A DNA stretch of 64,000 bases, taken from Myxococcales bacterium. Lineage in GTDB: Bacteria; Myxococcota_A; Polyangia; Polyangiales; Polyangiaceae. Shown here piece by piece: positions 61,773 through 64,000 of the stretch. Each line of letters begins with the position of its first letter. The stretch's first letter is position 1. A program made the position numbers and the translations under genes. The notes beneath the pieces were generated by a model. The model worked only from the letters and a program-made list of their open reading frames with translations, had not been told where the DNA came from and did not search any database. The stretch is from assembly GCA_013297655.1 (NCBI GenBank), contig JAAFHV010000005.1, forward strand, positions 32,239 to 96,238, in the 5' to 3' direction.

Positions 61773-64000
61773 GCGAACGCGACGAAGCGGAAGCGGCTCC
61801 CGCGGGCCGCGTGGCCGTCGGACACCCGATCGACGTCGCGAGCGGGGAGTACTTCGCGTTCGACATCGACCACTCCTTAGGTGGGGTCGTTCCGATCACG
61901 CTCGGGAGACACTTCAATACCAAGTTTCTCCGCGCTCCGCTGCTCGAGCGTATCGTTCCCGACCAGGCGCCTTGGCTGCCGTTCGGCCCCGGTTGGCGGC
62001 CTTCGTTTTATGCCGAGCTCCGGCCCACGATGGTGGGCTTTCGGTATACCCGCGCAGACGGCACGGAGTACGCTATTCGAGACTTAGAGCGGGAGGGAAA
62101 CCGGTTCGAACAAACCGGCAAGATCCTCTCGGCCGAGCACGGCATCGAGCTCACCCGCATCGACGATCGGCACCTCCGCGTGGTGGGGTATGCCCGCGGC
62201 AGGGACCCGGTGAGCCTCGTGTTCGAGGAATACGGTGTCGGAGCGTATCGGCTCTCGGCCTACGAGCGCACGCCTGGGGCGCAGTTAGCCCTCTCGTACG
62301 ACCTCGACGGCAGGCTCGTGGCGTTGACGCAGACGCGCGAGAGGCGTTCCTACACGCTCGCCTACCGCGACGGCCTCATCGTGCAGGTTGGCCTGAGCCT
62401 CGACTTTCAGTCGTCGCGGGTCGTGGCCGAGTACGACTACGATCGCGCGGGCCGGCTCGTGGAGGTGCGCGACGAACGCGGGAGCCTCGCCACGTATGGA
62501 TACGACGACCAGGGCCGCATCGTCCACGACGGCAAACGCGGAGGCTCGGTGTACACCGTGCGTTACGCAAGTGGACGTTGCGAGCACGCGAGTGGCACCG
62601 ACGGTTACCAAGAGCGCAGTCTCACCTACGACATTGACGGCCGAACCACACGGGTGACGGACAGCCACGGCGGCGTGACCACCTACGAGTGGAACCCTCG
62701 TGGCCAGGTGGTGAAGACCGTGAGCCCGATGGGCGCCGTCACACGCGTCGAGTTCGACAATCTCGGCAGGGAGTCTCGGCGCACGGACATCGACGGTCGC
62801 CTCAGCGAGATTGAATATGACGATCTCGGGAGGGTGGTCCTCGAGCGGAGGCCCACCGGCGACGAGGTCCACTATGCCTACGATGCGCAGCACCGGCTTC
62901 TCGCGCAGACGCAGCGGGCGGGCTCCGCGTCTCGTACGGCCCATTACAGTTACGACGACGCCCACAACCTCACGAGCGAGCGCCTCGGCGACGAGCCGGC
63001 GTGGAGGTACGCCTATACCGCTTTCGGGGAGCGGGAGCGTACTGTCGCTCCGAATGGCGCCGAGGTCGTGGTGCGCTACGACGAGCGCGGCGGCGTTCGC
63101 GCGATGGTCGACGCGGACGGAGGCCATTGGCAATGGGCGCGCGACACGATGGGCCGTGCGCTTACCGTGACCGACCCGCTCGGGCACGTTCAGACGCTCG
63201 AGTACCTCGATGTCGACGGACGCTCCTACCGCCTGCGCGACGCCGACGGACGCGTCTACGAGCATCACGTCTCTGTCGATGACCGAAGGGTCGTCGACCT
63301 TCTGCCGGGGGGTCGCCGCCGCACATTGGAGCTGAGCTTCTGCGGCCAGCCGCTCGTATTCACGGACGAGATTGGCGCTACGGTTCGGCTCGCGTGGGGC
63401 TCCGAGCCCGACCAACTCCGCTCGATTACCGACGCCAACGGCGCGACGTACGCCTTTGGATACGACCGCGACCAGCGGTTGGTCTCGCGCCGCACGTTCG
63501 ATGGTCGCCTCATCCTCACGAGGTGGGAGGGCTCTCGTGTGGTCGCGACGGTGGATCCCGCCGGGCGCGAGACGGCATATACCTACGATCGGCATGGTCG
63601 CCTCAAGGCCACACAGAGCCCCGACGGCGAGACCACGTATGCCTACGACGCGTTTGGCCGCGTGGAAACCATCGGCTCTGCCGAGGGCTCCACGACGTAT
63701 GCGCGCGACGCGCAAGGGCACATCGTGGCGGAGGAGCAAGAGGGGCACCGAATCGAGTGGTCATTGGACGCACTCGGTGTGCCTCTCGGTCAACGGAGCT
63801 CTCTCGGCGCCGAAGCCTCGCACCGTTTCAGCCCTGGTGGCAGGTGTCTCGAGGTCGTGCAGGGGGAAGCGCGCATCGCGTTCGAGCGCGACGCTCTCGG
63901 ACGAGAGACCTCGCGCACGATGGGTGCCTCGGCGCGCCTCGACCAGGCCTACGATCCGGTAGGGCGCCTCCTCTCGCAGCATGTGCGTGGCGGCACCCAG
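61769..64000 (+). CDS. Rhs/YD-repeat protein, probable type VI effector (3' truncated by window)
   Basis: The frame opens at GTG 61769, overlapping the previous stop, and is still open after 744 codons at the window edge. The N-terminus 'GHPIDVASGEYFAFDIDHSLGG' is the DUF6531 entry domain of Rhs proteins. From about residue 170 there are many YD repeats: 'LSYDLDGRLVALTQ', 'EYDYDRAGRLVEVRDERGSLATYGYDDQGRI', 'EFDNLGRESRR', 'AYTYDRHGRLKA'-type units. Rhs repeats form a shell that encloses a C-terminal toxin, released by autocleavage at a PxxxxDPxGL site. The core end, toxin and any immunity gene lie beyond 64000. No PAAR is fused; the separate PAAR gene probably serves it. Confidence 0.93.
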   Translation, partial: MSERDEAEAAPAGRVAVGHPIDVASGEYFAFDIDHSLGGVVPITLGRHFNTKFLRAPLLERIVPDQAPWLPFGPGWRPSFYAELRPTMVGFRYTRADGTEYAIRDLEREGNRFEQTGKILSAEHGIELTRIDDRHLRVVGYARGRDPVSLVFEEYGVGAYRLSAYERTPGAQLALSYDLDGRLVALTQTRERRSYTLAYRDGLIVQVGLSLDFQSSRVVAEYDYDRAGRLVEVRDERGSLATYGYDDQGRIVHDGKRGGSVYTVRYASGRCEHASGTDGYQERSLTYDIDGRTTRVTDSHGGVTTYEWNPRGQVVKTVSPMGAVTRVEFDNLGRESRRTDIDGRLSEIEYDDLGRVVLERRPTGDEVHYAYDAQHRLLAQTQRAGSASRTAHYSYDDAHNLTSERLGDEPAWRYAYTAFGERERTVAPNGAEVVVRYDERGGVRAMVDADGGHWQWARDTMGRALTVTDPLGHVQTLEYLDVDGRSYRLRDADGRVYEHHVSVDDRRVVDLLPGGRRRTLELSFCGQPLVFTDEIGATVRLAWGSEPDQLRSITDANGATYAFGYDRDQRLVSRRTFDGRLILTRWEGSRVVATVDPAGRETAYTYDRHGRLKATQSPDGETTYAYDAFGRVETIGSAEGSTTYARDAQGHIVAEEQEGHRIEWSLDALGVPLGQRSSLGAEASHRFSPGGRCLEVVQGEARIAFERDALGRETSRTMGASARLDQAYDPVGRLLSQHVRGGTQ

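Overview
The window is GC-rich and densely coded. It looks like the chromosome of a myxobacterium, probably in the Polyangiales; that placement is inferred from gene content, not from any marker tree. Supporting signs are many secreted lipoproteins, a TPR-fused sigma-54 activator, a membrane-anchored Ser/Thr kinase, RCC1-type propellers, Uma2- and Rpn-type PD-(D/E)XK proteins, multihaem lipoproteins, a type VI secretion effector locus, and frequent GTG or TTG starts. I see no tRNA, rRNA, CRISPR array or intact insertion sequence.

From 1 to 5 kb there is a dockerin-like C-terminus and a cohesin-like lipoprotein with overlapping stop and start. Two DprE2-like reductases and a DprE1-like FAD oxidase follow, with a deoxyhypusine-synthase-family gene leading the dprE1-like operon. 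A UbiA-family prenyl-phosphate phosphoribosyltransferase at 35.7 kb would complete the core of a decaprenylphosphoryl-arabinose-type route. From 5 to 23.6 kb are envelope genes (esterase, ChaN-like lipoprotein, a trypsin fold that has lost its serine, dihaem peroxidase, outer-membrane proteins, a serine beta-lactamase-like lipoprotein), a ferritin-like gene beside decayed duplications, a TPR/sigma-54/Fis regulator, and an operon of a degenerate ABC ATPase, an unknown protein and proB.

From 23.6 to 30.1 kb lies a three-gene operon: two propeller/cytochrome lipoproteins that resemble the hydrazine synthase alpha subunit, with a HEAT-repeat protein between them. From 30.3 to 45 kb are an intact trypsin-like lipoprotein, a 1,239-residue TPR/DUF3857/transglutaminase protein, the UbiA gene, an Uma2-family protein, the overlapping set rpoZ, methyltransferase and yggS, a PEGA-like protein, a glycine-rich PGRS-like lipoprotein and a Ser/Thr kinase.

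From 46.1 to 64 kb is a type VI secretion effector locus. One arm (plus strand) has vgrG, a TPR protein, a PAAR protein, a cysteine-desulfurase-like protein and an Rhs protein that runs off the window. The divergent arm (minus strand) has an OmpA/LysM-like protein, a Tle-like lipase candidate and two RCC1-propeller lipoproteins, all with overlapping stops and starts. Two more RCC1 membrane proteins follow. An inverted duplication of about 270 bp (promoter plus the first 61 codons of the OmpA/LysM gene) flanks the minus-strand arm. The most interesting hypothesis here is that the RCC1 lipoproteins are immunity proteins for the lipase-like effector.
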